Shown here: positions 35,629-44,441 of the stretch, piece by piece
How the letters are laid out: every line of letters starts with the position of its first letter
Numbering within the stretch: the stretch's first letter is position 1
Made by a program: the position numbers and the translations under genes
The notes under the pieces: generated by a model
Databases searched by the model: none
What the model was told of the DNA's origin: nothing
Seen by the model: the letters and a program-made list of their open reading frames with translations, nothing else
Assembly (NCBI RefSeq): GCF_001426705.1
Contig: NZ_LMFC01000001.1
Coordinates: 1,393,355-1,457,354 of the forward strand
Direction: 5' to 3'
Source of the DNA: Cellulomonas sp. Root485
Lineage (GTDB): Bacteria > Actinomycetota > Actinomycetes > Actinomycetales > Cellulomonadaceae
Length of the DNA stretch: 64,000 bases

Positions 35629-38307
35629 ATGCGTACCGCCGAGATCCGCCAGCGCTGGCTCGACTACTTCGAGGGCAACGGCCACGCCGTCGTGCCCTCG
35701 GCCTCGCTGATCTCGCCGGACCCGACGACCCTGTTCGTCATCGCCGGCATGGTGCCGTTCATCCCGTACATGCTCGGCGAGCAGACCCCGCCGTGGCCCC
35801 GCGCGACCAGCGTGCAGAAGTGCGTGCGCACCCTCGACATCGAGGAGGTCGGCAAGACCACCCGGCACGGGACGTTCTTCCAGATGAACGGCAACTTCTC
35901 GTTCGGGGACTACTTCAAGGAAGGTGCGATCACCTACGCCTGGGAGCTGGTCACCGGCTCGCGAGAGACCGGAGGGTTCGGCTTCGACCCGGACACCATC
36001 TGGGTGACCGTCTTCCACGACGACGACGAGGCGGCCGACCTCTGGAAGCAGATCGCGGGTCTGCCCGACGAGCGCATCCAGCGGCGCGGCTGGAAGGACA
36101 ACTTCTGGTCCACCGGCGCGCGCGGCCCGTCGGGTCCGTGCTCGGAGATCTACGTCGACCGCGGCCCGGAGTACGGCGCGGAGGGCGGCCCGGTCGTCGA
36201 CGAGGACCGCTACCTCGAGATCTGGAACCTCGTCTTCATGCAGTACGAGCGGGGCGACGGCGGCGGCAAGGAGAACTTCCCGATCCTCGGGGACCTCAAG
36301 CAGAAGAACATCGACACCGGCATGGGCCTGGAGCGGGTCGCGTACCTGCTGCAGGGTGTCGACAACCTGTACGAGATCGACGAGGTGTTCCCGGTCATCG
36401 GTGGCGCCCAGGAGCTCTCGGGCAAGCGCTACGGCGCGTCCCACGACGACGATGTGCGGATGCGTGTGGTCGCGGACCACGTGCGCAGCTCGCTCATGCT
36501 CATGGGCGACGGCGTGACGCCCTCGAACGAAGGCCGCGGCTACGTGCTCCGGCGCCTGCTTCGTCGCTCGATCCGCGCGATGCGGCTGCTCGGGGTCGAG
36601 GACGTCGCACTCCCGACGCTCCTGCCCCTGAGCAAGGACGCGATGAGCCCGTCGTACCCGGAGCTGGCGCAGAACTTCGAGCGCATCAGCCAGGTCGCGT
36701 ACGCGGAGGAGGAGACGTTCCGGCGCACGCTCGCGGCGGGAACGACGATCCTCGACACGGCGGTGCAGGCGATCAAGCAGCAGGCGAAGTCCGTGCTCTC
36801 GGGCTCACACGCGTTCCAGCTGCACGACACCTTCGGCTTCCCGATCGACCTCACCCTCGAGATGGCGGCCGAGCAGGGTGTGGCCGTCGACGAGACCGCG
36901 TTCCGCACGCTCATGAAGGAGCAGCGGGACCGGGCGCGCGCGGACGCGCTGGCCAAGCGCGCCGGCCGTGCGGACACGTCCGCCTATCAGGAGCTGCACA
37001 GCACGCTGAGCAGCGAGAGCGCCAAGCCGGTCCAGTTCATCGGCTACACCGACGCGACGGCCCGCTCCCGCGTGCTCGGCCTGCTCGTGGACGGCGTGCC
37101 TGCTCCGGCGGCGACCGCGCCGGCCGACGTGGAGGTCGTGCTCGACGTGACGCCGTTCTACGCGGAGGCCGGCGGACAGCTGGCGGACACCGGCGTGATC
37201 GTGCTCGACGGCGGTGCACGCATCGAGGTCGACGACGTGCAGGCGCCGGTCAAGGGCCTGTCGGTGCACCACGGCCGGCTCGTCGACGGCACGGTCACCT
37301 TCGGCGAGTCCGGCACGGCGACGATCGACATCGACCGCCGCCGGGCGATCGCGCGCGCCCACACGGCGACGCACCTGGTGCACAAGGCGCTGCACGAGTC
37401 GGTGGGGGAGTCCGCCACCCAGGCGGGTTCGCTCAACGCCCCGAGCCGGCTGCGCTTCGACTTCCGCTCGCCGTCGGCGACCCCGTCCGAGGTTGTCGCG
37501 GAGATCGAGGCCCGGGTGAACGAGAGGCTCCAGGAGAACCTCGAGGTCACCGACTCCGTCATGCAGATCGACGAGGCTCGCGGCAAGGGCGCGATGGCCC
37601 TGTTCGGTGAGAAGTACGGCAACGAGGTCCGCGTGGTCGACATCGGGGACGGCTGGTCGCTGGAGCTGTGCGCGGGCACCCACGTCAAGCGGTCCGGCGA
37701 GCTCGGGCTCGTCACCCTGCTGTCCGAGTCGGCGATCGGCTCGGGCGTGCGACGCGTCGACGCGCTCGTCGGCGCGGGGGCGTACGGGTACCAGGCGAAG
37801 GAGCGCGCCCTCGTCGGCCAGCTCTCGGGCCTGCTCGGGGCTCGTCCCGACGAGCTGTCCGAGCGGGTGTCCGGCCTGCTCACCAAGCTCAAGGAGTCGG
37901 AGAAGGAGCTCGCCACGCTGCGGCAGGCGACGCTCCTGGCGCAGGCGGGCACGCTCGCGGCCGGCGCGGCGACGGTGGGGGAGACCCGTGTCGTCACGCA
38001 CGACGCGGGCGAGGTCGGCGGCGACGAGCTGCGTGCGCTCGTGCTCGACGTCCGGTCGCGGCTCGGCGAGGCATCACCGGCGGTCGTCGCGATCGGCGGC
38101 GTCAGCAAGGGCCGGCCCGTCGTCGTCGTGGCGACCAATGCCGCGGCCCGCGAGCGGGGAGTGCGCGCAGGTGCGCTCGTGCGGATCGCGTCCGGCCTCC
38201 TCGGCGGCGGCGGCGGCGGCAAGGACGACCTGGCGCAGGGCGGGGGCACGGAGCCCGGCCGGCTGGCCGAGGCACTCGCGGCGGTCGCCACGGCGGTGGG
38301 TGGCTGA
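35629..38307 (+). CDS. alaS: Alanine--tRNA ligase
   Basis: An 892-aa class II synthetase charging tRNA-Ala. It has the catalytic domain ([14 protein letters not shown] start; motif 2 near [17 protein letters not shown]), the tRNA-recognition helices, the editing domain with metal ligands in [11 protein letters not shown] (about 580-590) and [11 protein letters not shown] (about 682-692), and a C-Ala domain ending in a glycine-rich [12 protein letters not shown] at 35629 matches the usual start of the family and follows GAGGA; ATG at 35611 is in frame six codons earlier. ruvX begins next to its stop. Confidence 0.96.
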   Translation: MRTAEIRQRWLDYFEGNGHAVVPSASLISPDPTTLFVIAGMVPFIPYMLGEQTPPWPRATSVQKCVRTLDIEEVGKTTRHGTFFQMNGNFSFGDYFKEGAITYAWELVTGSRETGGFGFDPDTIWVTVFHDDDEAADLWKQIAGLPDERIQRRGWKDNFWSTGARGPSGPCSEIYVDRGPEYGAEGGPVVDEDRYLEIWNLVFMQYERGDGGGKENFPILGDLKQKNIDTGMGLERVAYLLQGVDNLYEIDEVFPVIGGAQELSGKRYGASHDDDVRMRVVADHVRSSLMLMGDGVTPSNEGRGYVLRRLLRRSIRAMRLLGVEDVALPTLLPLSKDAMSPSYPELAQNFERISQVAYAEEETFRRTLAAGTTILDTAVQAIKQQAKSVLSGSHAFQLHDTFGFPIDLTLEMAAEQGVAVDETAFRTLMKEQRDRARADALAKRAGRADTSAYQELHSTLSSESAKPVQFIGYTDATARSRVLGLLVDGVPAPAATAPADVEVVLDVTPFYAEAGGQLADTGVIVLDGGARIEVDDVQAPVKGLSVHHGRLVDGTVTFGESGTATIDIDRRRAIARAHTATHLVHKALHESVGESATQAGSLNAPSRLRFDFRSPSATPSEVVAEIEARVNERLQENLEVTDSVMQIDEARGKGAMALFGEKYGNEVRVVDIGDGWSLELCAGTHVKRSGELGLVTLLSESAIGSGVRRVDALVGAGAYGYQAKERALVGQLSGLLGARPDELSERVSGLLTKLKESEKELATLRQATLLAQAGTLAAGAATVGETRVVTHDAGEVGGDELRALVLDVRSRLGEASPAVVAIGGVSKGRPVVVVATNAAARERGVRAGALVRIASGLLGGGGGGKDDLAQGGGTEPGRLAEALAAVATAVGG

Positions 38308-38308
38308 G

Positions 38309-38872
38309 GTGAGCGGGACGCCCGATCAGGCCGACGTCGTCATCCGCGGCGCACGGATCGCCGTGGACGTCGGGACGGTCCGCGTCGGGCTCGCCAGCAG
38401 CGATCCGGACGGCCTGATCGCCACGCCCGTGGCCACCCTCGCGCGTGCGACCAGCAAGAAGGGGCACCTGCCCACAGACATCGCACAGGTGGTGCGCGAG
38501 GTGCAGGAACGCCGTGTGGGTGTTGTGTACGTCGGGCTGCCGGTCCACATGTCGGGGGCCGAAGGTTCCGCATCGGACGCCGCGCGCGCGTACGCTGTCC
38601 AACTGGCGCAGGCCGTCGCACCGGTTCCGGTGCGTCTGGTCGACGAGCGGATGAGCACGGTGTCCGCCCATCACGCGCTGCAGGCGTCCGGCCGATCCGG
38701 GCGCCGCCACCGGCAGGTCGTCGACCAGGCGGCCGCGGTGGTGATCTTGCAGTCCGCGCTGGACGCGGAGCGTGCCTCAGGGCGACGACCCGGTGAGCGG
38801 GTCGAGCCAGCACAGCATGCTCCAGTGGCGCGCGGGGGGGCTGCGGGCGACGCACGGACGACGGTGGAGTGA
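38309..38872 (+). CDS. ruvX: Putative pre-16S rRNA nuclease / Holliday junction resolvase-like YqgF
   Basis: A 187-aa RNase H-fold protein of the YqgF family, which finishes 16S rRNA 5' ends in E. coli. Conserved elements are IAVDVGTVRVGLA (catalytic aspartate, about residue 20), YVGLPVHMSGAEG (about 73-85) and RLVDERMSTVSA (about 110-121), with DQAAAVVILQ near the end. The C-terminal 30 residues are low complexity. GTG at 38309 lies just past the alaS stop; an in-frame GTG at 38300 overlapping alaS is also possible. Order alaS-ruvX-mltG-aroE matches mycobacteria. Confidence 0.92.
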   Translation: MSGTPDQADVVIRGARIAVDVGTVRVGLASSDPDGLIATPVATLARATSKKGHLPTDIAQVVREVQERRVGVVYVGLPVHMSGAEGSASDAARAYAVQLAQAVAPVPVRLVDERMSTVSAHHALQASGRSGRRHRQVVDQAAAVVILQSALDAERASGRRPGERVEPAQHAPVARGGAAGDARTTVE

Positions 38873-38930
38873 CGCGCACGTGACCAAGAGCCAGACCGAG
38901 TGGTGGGCCCCTGTAGAGCGGAGTGACGAG

Positions 38931-40079
38931 GTGAGCGACCTGTTCGGTGGCGATACTCGTGTCGCCCCTGCCGAGAACAAGACCTCCCGCTCCCGCGGCC
39001 GGGCCAAGCAGCAGCGCGAGCGCAAGCGCCGTCGGCGCCGCTCGATCTGGGTGCTCATCGTCGCGATCCTCATGGTGGCGGGTGCCGCCTACGTCGTCGT
39101 CGAGCTGATGGGCGGCCTGTTCCAGGGCGGCGGTTCGGCGGACTCCGGCGTCGAGGACTACAGCGGTGTCGGCCACGGCGCTGTCGAGGTGGTCATCAAG
39201 CCCGGCGACACCGGCGCCGACATGGCACAGACCTTGGTCGACGCGGGCGTCGTCGCCACCACGAAGGCCTTCAACGACGCGTTCGCCGCCAACCCCCAGG
39301 CCGCCTCGATCCAGCCGGGCACGTACAACATGCTGCTCGAGATGCCGGCCTCCGACGCCGTGATCGCCCTGCTCAACCCGTCGAGCCGCGTGTCCTTCAA
39401 CGTCACGATCCCCGAGGGCCTCACCAAGGGTCAGATCGCCACGAAGATCAGCGAGAAGATGGCGATCCCCGTCGAGGAGGTCAACGCCGCGATCGCCGAC
39501 CCCGCCGCGATCGGGCTGCCGGCCGAGGCGAACGGCGACGCGGAGGGCTGGCTGTTCCCGGCCACGTACGACATCGAGCCCGACGCCACGGCCGCCAGCG
39601 TGCTGACGCAGATGACCGCTCAGACGGTCGCGGTGCTGACGCAGAAGGGCGTCCCGCAGGACCAGTGGGCGACCGTGCTGAACAAGGCGTCGATGGTCGA
39701 GCGCGAGGCACGCCTGCCCGAGGACCGGCCCAAGGTGGCACGCGCCATCGAGAACCGGCTCGCCAAGGAGATGCCGCTGTCGGTGGACTCGTCGGTGGCG
39801 TACGGCCTCGGGAAGCCCGGCACCGGGCTGAGCACCGCGGACACGCAGGACGCCAACAACCCGTACAACACGTACAAGCACCTGGGCCTGCCCCCGACGC
39901 CGATCGCGTCGCCGGGCGTCGCCTCGATCGACGCCGTGCTGGCGCCCGCCGAGGGGGACTGGCTCTTCTGGGTGACCGTCAACCTCGACACCGGCGAGAC
40001 GCTGTTCGCGACGACGTACGACGACCACCTGGCGAACGTGGCGCAGCTGCGGGCGTGGCAGGAGGAGAACAGCAAGTGA
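38931..40079 (+). CDS. mltG: Endolytic murein transglycosylase MltG
   Basis: A 382-aa membrane-anchored lytic transglycosylase that cleaves nascent peptidoglycan strands. A basic N-terminus is followed by one transmembrane helix (SIWVLIVAILMVAGAAYVVV, about 38-57), a LysM-like region, and the YceG domain with the catalytic glutamate in KASMVEREARLPEDRP. GTG at 38931 is chosen with CGGAG 7 nt upstream and a typical VSDLFGG start. GTG at 38880 also has a good GGTGGAG site and would add 17 residues. Its stop overlaps the aroE start. Confidence 0.93.
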   Translation: MSDLFGGDTRVAPAENKTSRSRGRAKQQRERKRRRRRSIWVLIVAILMVAGAAYVVVELMGGLFQGGGSADSGVEDYSGVGHGAVEVVIKPGDTGADMAQTLVDAGVVATTKAFNDAFAANPQAASIQPGTYNMLLEMPASDAVIALLNPSSRVSFNVTIPEGLTKGQIATKISEKMAIPVEEVNAAIADPAAIGLPAEANGDAEGWLFPATYDIEPDATAASVLTQMTAQTVAVLTQKGVPQDQWATVLNKASMVEREARLPEDRPKVARAIENRLAKEMPLSVDSSVAYGLGKPGTGLSTADTQDANNPYNTYKHLGLPPTPIASPGVASIDAVLAPAEGDWLFWVTVNLDTGETLFATTYDDHLANVAQLRAWQEENSK

Positions 40080-40897
40080 CGGCTGCCGCCCACCGACGGG
40101 CGGCGGTGCTGGGGCACCCGGTGGCACACTCGCTGTCGCCGGCGCTGCACCGCGCCGCCTACGCGGCGCTCGGGCTCTCCGACTGGCGGTACGACGCCGT
40201 CGACGTCACGGAGGACGGTCTCCCGGCGTTCATCGCCGGTCTTGACGCGACCTGGGCCGGCCTCAGCCTGACCATGCCGCTCAAGCAGACGGTCCTCCCG
40301 CTGCTGGACCACGTCGAGCCGCTGGCCGAGGTCGTGGGCGCGGTCAACACCGTCCTGTTCCAGGGTCGGACGCTGGTCGGCGCCAACACGGACGTGCACG
40401 GGATCGTGGCCGCGCTCGGGCTCGACCGCCCGATCGCGAGCGCTGCCGTGCTCGGCGCGGGCGCGACCGCGTCGTCGACCCTGGCGGCTCTCGCCCAGCT
40501 GGGGTGCACGTCGCCCGTCGTGTACGTCCGCGCCGTCGCCCGCGCAGGTGGTCTGATGCGCGCCGCGCACCGGATGGGTGTCACCCCGGTGTACCGGACG
40601 CTGGAGCACGCGGCCGTCGAGATCGGGCGCGCCGACGTCGTCGTCTCGACCCTCCCGCCGCACGCGGCCGACTCGCTGGCGGCCGAGCTCACGCAGGCGA
40701 CGGGGACGCTGCTGGACGTCGCGTACGACCCCCGCCCGACCGCACTGTCCGTCGCCTGGGCGGGCGCCGGGGGAGCGGTCGTGGGCGGCGAGCAGATGCT
40801 CCTGCACCAGGCGGCCGAGCAGGTCCGCCTGATGACGGGGCACCCGGCACCTCTCGCCGCGATGGCGGCGGCCCTCGAGGACAAACTGAGCGCCTGA
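40076..40897 (+). CDS. aroE: Shikimate dehydrogenase
   Basis: A 273-aa NADPH-dependent enzyme reducing 3-dehydroshikimate to shikimate. The substrate motif HSLSPALH (about 17-24), catalytic lysine in LTMPLKQ (about 69) and GANTDVHG (about 103-110) are present, followed by a Rossmann domain with GAGATASST. GTG at 40076 overlaps the mltG stop. The rest of the shikimate genes (aroC, aroK, aroB, aroQ) lie 17 kb downstream, beyond the type IV pilus locus. Confidence 0.95.
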   Translation: MTAAAHRRAAVLGHPVAHSLSPALHRAAYAALGLSDWRYDAVDVTEDGLPAFIAGLDATWAGLSLTMPLKQTVLPLLDHVEPLAEVVGAVNTVLFQGRTLVGANTDVHGIVAALGLDRPIASAAVLGAGATASSTLAALAQLGCTSPVVYVRAVARAGGLMRAAHRMGVTPVYRTLEHAAVEIGRADVVVSTLPPHAADSLAAELTQATGTLLDVAYDPRPTALSVAWAGAGGAVVGGEQMLLHQAAEQVRLMTGHPAPLAAMAAALEDKLSA

Positions 40898-40902
40898 GCG
40901 GC

Positions 40903-40930
40903 TCACCCCGGTGGTTCTTCCTGCCGATTG
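40903..40930 (+). promoter_or_regulatory. Sigma-28-type promoter of pilB
   Basis: TCAC (40903-40906), 16 nt, then GCCGATTG (40923-40930). This matches the FliA/WhiG/SigD pattern with a -10 of GCCGAT. It starts 5 nt after the aroE stop; the leader to the pilB GTG is about 50 nt. One of five such sites in the pilus locus. Confidence 0.65.
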
Positions 40931-40987
40931 ATCCGGAGACACCCGTGCGGCCAGCAGTCGGCCGCCGGTTCGACCGGAGGGACACGC

Positions 40988-42664
40988 GTGAAGCAGCTCG
41001 GGGAGATCCTGCTCGACGACGGCCTCGTCACGGAGGCGCAGCTGCTTGCCGCGCTCGACGAGACGCTGGCCCGGGGAACGACGTTGGGGCGCACTCTGGT
41101 CGAGCTCGGGGTGCTCACGGAGTCCCAGCTGGTCAAGGCCCTCGCCAACCAGGTCGGCATGGCGTTCGTCGACCTCGACGACTACCCGGTCGACCGCACC
41201 GCCGTCAGCCTGGTGCCGGGCGCGCTGTGCCGTCGCTACTCGGTCCTGCCGGTCGCGCTCGAGGGCGGGTCGATCGTGCTCGCGACGTCCGACCCCGGCA
41301 ACGTCATGGCCGTCGACGACGTGCGCTCGGTATCAGGCATGTCCGTGATCCCGGTCATCGCCACGCACGACAACCTGCTGCGCGCGATCGACCGCTTCTG
41401 CCGCGCCGACGACGAGATGGAAGATCTGTCGCAGGCGTTCGAGGATGCCGACGCCGAGGTCGAGGCCGACCTCAGCAAGATGGCGGAGATCGGCAACGAG
41501 GACGCCCCGATCGTCCGCTTCGTCAACCTGCTGGTCACCCAGGCGATCACCGACCGGGCCTCGGACATCCACATCGAGCCGTCCGAGAAGGACCTGCGCG
41601 TCCGCTACCGCATCGACGGCGTGCTGCACGAGACCCAGCGCGCCCCCAAGCAGATCACCGGCGGCGTCATCAGTCGCGTGAAGATCATGAGCGACATCGA
41701 CATCGCGGAGCGGCGCAAGCCGCAGGACGGCCGCATGTCCGTGGTGCACAACGGTCGCAAGATCGACCTCCGGGTGGCCACGCTGCCGACCGTGTGGGGC
41801 GAGAAGATCGTCATGCGAATCCTCGACAACTCCACCGCGAGCCTCGACCTGCGGGACCTGTCGTTCCTCGACTCCAACTACGAGGTGTACCGCGAGTCGT
41901 ACACCAAGCCGTACGGGATGATCCTGGTGACCGGTCCGACCGGTTCGGGCAAGTCGACCACGCTCTACGCCACGCTGAACGCGGTATCGAAGCCGGAGAT
42001 CAACGTCATCACGGTCGAGGACCCGGTCGAGTACCGCCTCGCCGGCATCAACCAGGTCCAGGTGAACCCGAAGGCGGGACTGACGTTCGCCGGGGCGCTC
42101 CGGTCGATCCTGCGGTCCGACCCCGATGTCGTCCTCCTGGGTGAGATCCGCGACCACGAGACCGCGCAGATCGCCATCGAGGCGGCCCTGACCGGTCACC
42201 TCGTGCTCTCCACGCTGCACACCAACGACGCCCCGTCGGCGATCACCCGCCTGACGGAGATGGGGATCGAGCCGTTCCTCGTCGGGTCCGCGCTGGACGC
42301 CGTCGTCGCCCAGCGGCTCGCGCGCAAGCTCTGCGAGAAGTGCAAGGAGCCGTACACACCCACGCCGCAGGAACTCCTGGCTGCCCGGTTCCCCTGGGTC
42401 GACGGGGAGCCGCTACCGGAGCTCATGCGCCGCGTCGGCTGTGTGACCTGCTCCAAGACCGGGTACCGCGGACGGCTGGCCCTCCACGAGGTCATGCGGG
42501 TCACCGAGGAGATCGAGCGGCACGCGGTCGCCCACTCGTCGTCCGCCGACATCGCCGCGACCGCCATGAAGCAGGGCATGATCCCGCTCCGCGACGACGG
42601 GTGGCACAAGGTCGCGCTCGGCCAGACCTCCATCGAGGAGATCCTGCGCGTCGTCGTCACGTAG
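40988..42664 (+). CDS. pilB: Type IV pilus assembly ATPase PilB, with MshEN N-terminus
   Basis: A 558-aa GspE-family extension motor for pilus assembly at the cytoplasmic membrane. Two MshEN-type repeats occupy residues 2-55 (QLGEILLDDGLV..., TLGRTLVELGVL...), a fold that binds c-di-GMP in related ATPases. The motor has Walker A GPTGSGKSTT (about 319), acidic boxes, Walker B VVLLGEIRD and the His box STLHTND. A tetracysteine zinc site is seen (CEKC at about 453, CVTC at about 490). GTG at 40988 has GGAGGG 7 nt upstream. A sigma-28-type promoter precedes it. Confidence 0.93.
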   Translation: MKQLGEILLDDGLVTEAQLLAALDETLARGTTLGRTLVELGVLTESQLVKALANQVGMAFVDLDDYPVDRTAVSLVPGALCRRYSVLPVALEGGSIVLATSDPGNVMAVDDVRSVSGMSVIPVIATHDNLLRAIDRFCRADDEMEDLSQAFEDADAEVEADLSKMAEIGNEDAPIVRFVNLLVTQAITDRASDIHIEPSEKDLRVRYRIDGVLHETQRAPKQITGGVISRVKIMSDIDIAERRKPQDGRMSVVHNGRKIDLRVATLPTVWGEKIVMRILDNSTASLDLRDLSFLDSNYEVYRESYTKPYGMILVTGPTGSGKSTTLYATLNAVSKPEINVITVEDPVEYRLAGINQVQVNPKAGLTFAGALRSILRSDPDVVLLGEIRDHETAQIAIEAALTGHLVLSTLHTNDAPSAITRLTEMGIEPFLVGSALDAVVAQRLARKLCEKCKEPYTPTPQELLAARFPWVDGEPLPELMRRVGCVTCSKTGYRGRLALHEVMRVTEEIERHAVAHSSSADIAATAMKQGMIPLRDDGWHKVALGQTSIEEILRVVVT

Positions 42665-42686
42665 GTACTTGGCGCGTGCTCGTGCC

Positions 42687-42714
42687 TCAAGTCGGGCATC
42701 CGCACCGCCGATGA
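42687..42714 (+). promoter_or_regulatory. Sigma-28-type promoter of pilT
   Basis: TCAA (42687-42690), 16 nt, then GCCGATGA (42707-42714), the best of the five pilus-locus sites. It starts 23 nt after the pilB stop. Transcription near 42721 would place the 16-bp hairpin at 42731-42764 in the pilT 5' UTR. Confidence 0.75.
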
Positions 42715-42730
42715 ATTGTCCAGAACGAAG

Positions 42731-42764
42731 GCCTGGTACCGGCACGTCCGTGCCGGTACCAGGC
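42731..42764 (+). other. Perfect 16-bp hairpin in the pilT 5' UTR
   Basis: GCCTGGTACCGGCACG and its exact reverse complement are separated by only TC, giving 16 bp, or 15 bp with a GTCC loop. No T-run follows, so it is unlikely to be a simple terminator. The pilT ribosome-binding site GGAGGGA begins 10 nt after it (42774). Possible roles are mRNA stability, an operator for a dimeric regulator, or a translational control element. Confidence 0.85.
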
Positions 42765-42785
42765 CGACCACGTGGAGGGAATGAC

Positions 42786-44441
42786 GTGAGCGAGAACTAT
42801 CAGGCACCCGCGGGGGAGCCCTCGCGGCCGTTGCCGCCCTACCGACCCGTCGGGCCGCAGGCGGGAGCGCCGGCGATGTTCTCGCCGATCCCCTCGCAGA
42901 GCACGGCGCCGCCGGCCCCGACCGCTCCGCCGGCGTACCAGTCGCAGCCGACACCGCCGCCGTACCAGTCGCAGCCGACACCGCCGCCGTACCAGTCGCA
43001 GCCGACACCGCCGCCATACCAGGCGCAGGCCCCGGCCGTGCCCAGTGCTACATACCAGCCGGGTCCGTCCGCGCCGCCGTCCTACGGGGCGCCCGGGCAG
43101 CCGACCTCTTTCTCCCCGCAAGCACCGGGTACCACCTCCGTGGCCGGTGCGAGGACGTTCATGCCCGCAGCACCCGCGGCTGCCGCGCCTGCTCAGGTCC
43201 CGACGCCGCAGCCGCCGGCTGCGCCCAGCGAGCGTCCCGCCGCTCCGGCCCGCGACCGGGCGCAGCGCCGCGGGATGGGTCAGGAGCAGCAGGAGGGCGA
43301 CCTCCCGATCGACGAGATCCTTACCGAGATGGTGCGTGTCGGCGCCTCCGACGTGCACCTCACCACGGGGACGACGCCGATGGTGCGCATCAACGGCTCG
43401 CTCAAGGCTCTCGACGGTTTCGGGCAGGTGATGCCCGAGGGGCTGCGTCGGACCCTGTACGCGTTCCTGACGCAGAAGCAGCGCGAGAAGTTCGAGGCGA
43501 ACCTCGAGCTCGACCTGTCCTACTCCGTCCGGGGTCTGGCGCGGTTCCGCGTGAACATCTACCAGCAGCGCGAGTCGATCGGCGCCGCGTTCCGCGTGAT
43601 CCCCTACGAGATCAAGCCGCTCGAGGCGCTCGGCGTCCCGGCCGTGGTCGGTACATTCGCCGGCCTCCCCCGAGGCCTCGTCCTGGTGACCGGTCCGACG
43701 GGCTCGGGCAAGTCGACGACGCTGGCCTCGATCGTCGACCTGGCCAACCGCACCCGCGAGGACCACATCATGACGGTCGAGGACCCGATCGAGTTCCTCC
43801 ACCGGCACAAGAAGTGCGTGGTCAACCAGCGCGAGGTCGGGCAGGACACGCACTCGTTCCAGAGCGCCCTCAAGCATGTCCTGCGACAGGACCCCGACAT
43901 CATCCTGGTCGGCGAGATGCGTGACCTCGAGACGATCTCGGTGGCCCTGACCGCCGCCGAGACAGGTCACCTGGTCTTCGCCACGCTGCACACCCAGGAC
44001 GCCGCACAGACGATCGACCGCGTCATCGACGTCTTCCCCGCTCACCAGCAGGCACAGGTCCGCACGCAGCTGGCTGGCGCCATCCAGGGCGTCGTCTGCC
44101 AGACGCTGGCCAAGCGGTCGGACGCCCCGGGCCGCGCCGTGGCCACCGAGGTGCTCGTCGCGACCCCCGCCATCCGCAACCTGATCCGCGAGGGCAAGAC
44201 CCACCAGATCTACTCCGCCATGCAGGCGGGTGCCAAGCAGGGCATGCACACCATGGACCAGCACCTCTCGGAGCTGGTCAAGACCGGCAAGATCAGCTAC
44301 GAGACCGGACTGGAGAAGTGCCACCACGTGGAGGACTTCAACCGACTGACCGGCCGCTTCTCCGGCGGCTCGCAAGGCGCCGCCGGCATGGGTGACCAGG
44401 CAAGCATGGGTGGCGCCGCCTTCGGAAGCCAGGCCCACTGA
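42786..44441 (+). CDS. pilT: Type IV pilus retraction ATPase PilT, with Pro/Gln-rich N-terminal extension
   Basis: A 551-aa retraction motor. Residues 1-165 are a low-complexity P/Q/A-rich extension with three 9-residue repeats (YQSQPTPPP). The motor follows: PAS-like DEILTEMVRVGASDVHLTTG, Walker A GPTGSGKSTT (about 304), Walker B DIILVGEMRD, and the PilT signature AIRNLIREGKTHQ (about 461-473), which separates it from PilB. The C-terminus is Gly/Ala-rich. GTG at 42786 follows GGAGGGA. Its stop overlaps the pilC ATG by one base. Typical PilT is about 350 aa, so the extension is unusual and may dock other proteins. Confidence 0.94.
   Translation: MSENYQAPAGEPSRPLPPYRPVGPQAGAPAMFSPIPSQSTAPPAPTAPPAYQSQPTPPPYQSQPTPPPYQSQPTPPPYQAQAPAVPSATYQPGPSAPPSYGAPGQPTSFSPQAPGTTSVAGARTFMPAAPAAAAPAQVPTPQPPAAPSERPAAPARDRAQRRGMGQEQQEGDLPIDEILTEMVRVGASDVHLTTGTTPMVRINGSLKALDGFGQVMPEGLRRTLYAFLTQKQREKFEANLELDLSYSVRGLARFRVNIYQQRESIGAAFRVIPYEIKPLEALGVPAVVGTFAGLPRGLVLVTGPTGSGKSTTLASIVDLANRTREDHIMTVEDPIEFLHRHKKCVVNQREVGQDTHSFQSALKHVLRQDPDIILVGEMRDLETISVALTAAETGHLVFATLHTQDAAQTIDRVIDVFPAHQQAQVRTQLAGAIQGVVCQTLAKRSDAPGRAVATEVLVATPAIRNLIREGKTHQIYSAMQAGAKQGMHTMDQHLSELVKTGKISYETGLEKCHHVEDFNRLTGRFSGGSQGAAGMGDQASMGGAAFGSQAH
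42937..43017. repeat. Three 27-bp tandem repeats inside pilT
   Basis: Units start at 42937, 42964 and 42991 and encode YQSQPTPPP. The third differs only at its last base. The repeats lie in the disordered N-terminal extension and could change in number without breaking the frame. Confidence 0.92.

Noticed and set aside
42937-43017. CRISPR-like array
   Set aside because: The repeats are contiguous 27-bp in-frame units without spacers and encode a proline-rich protein segment.
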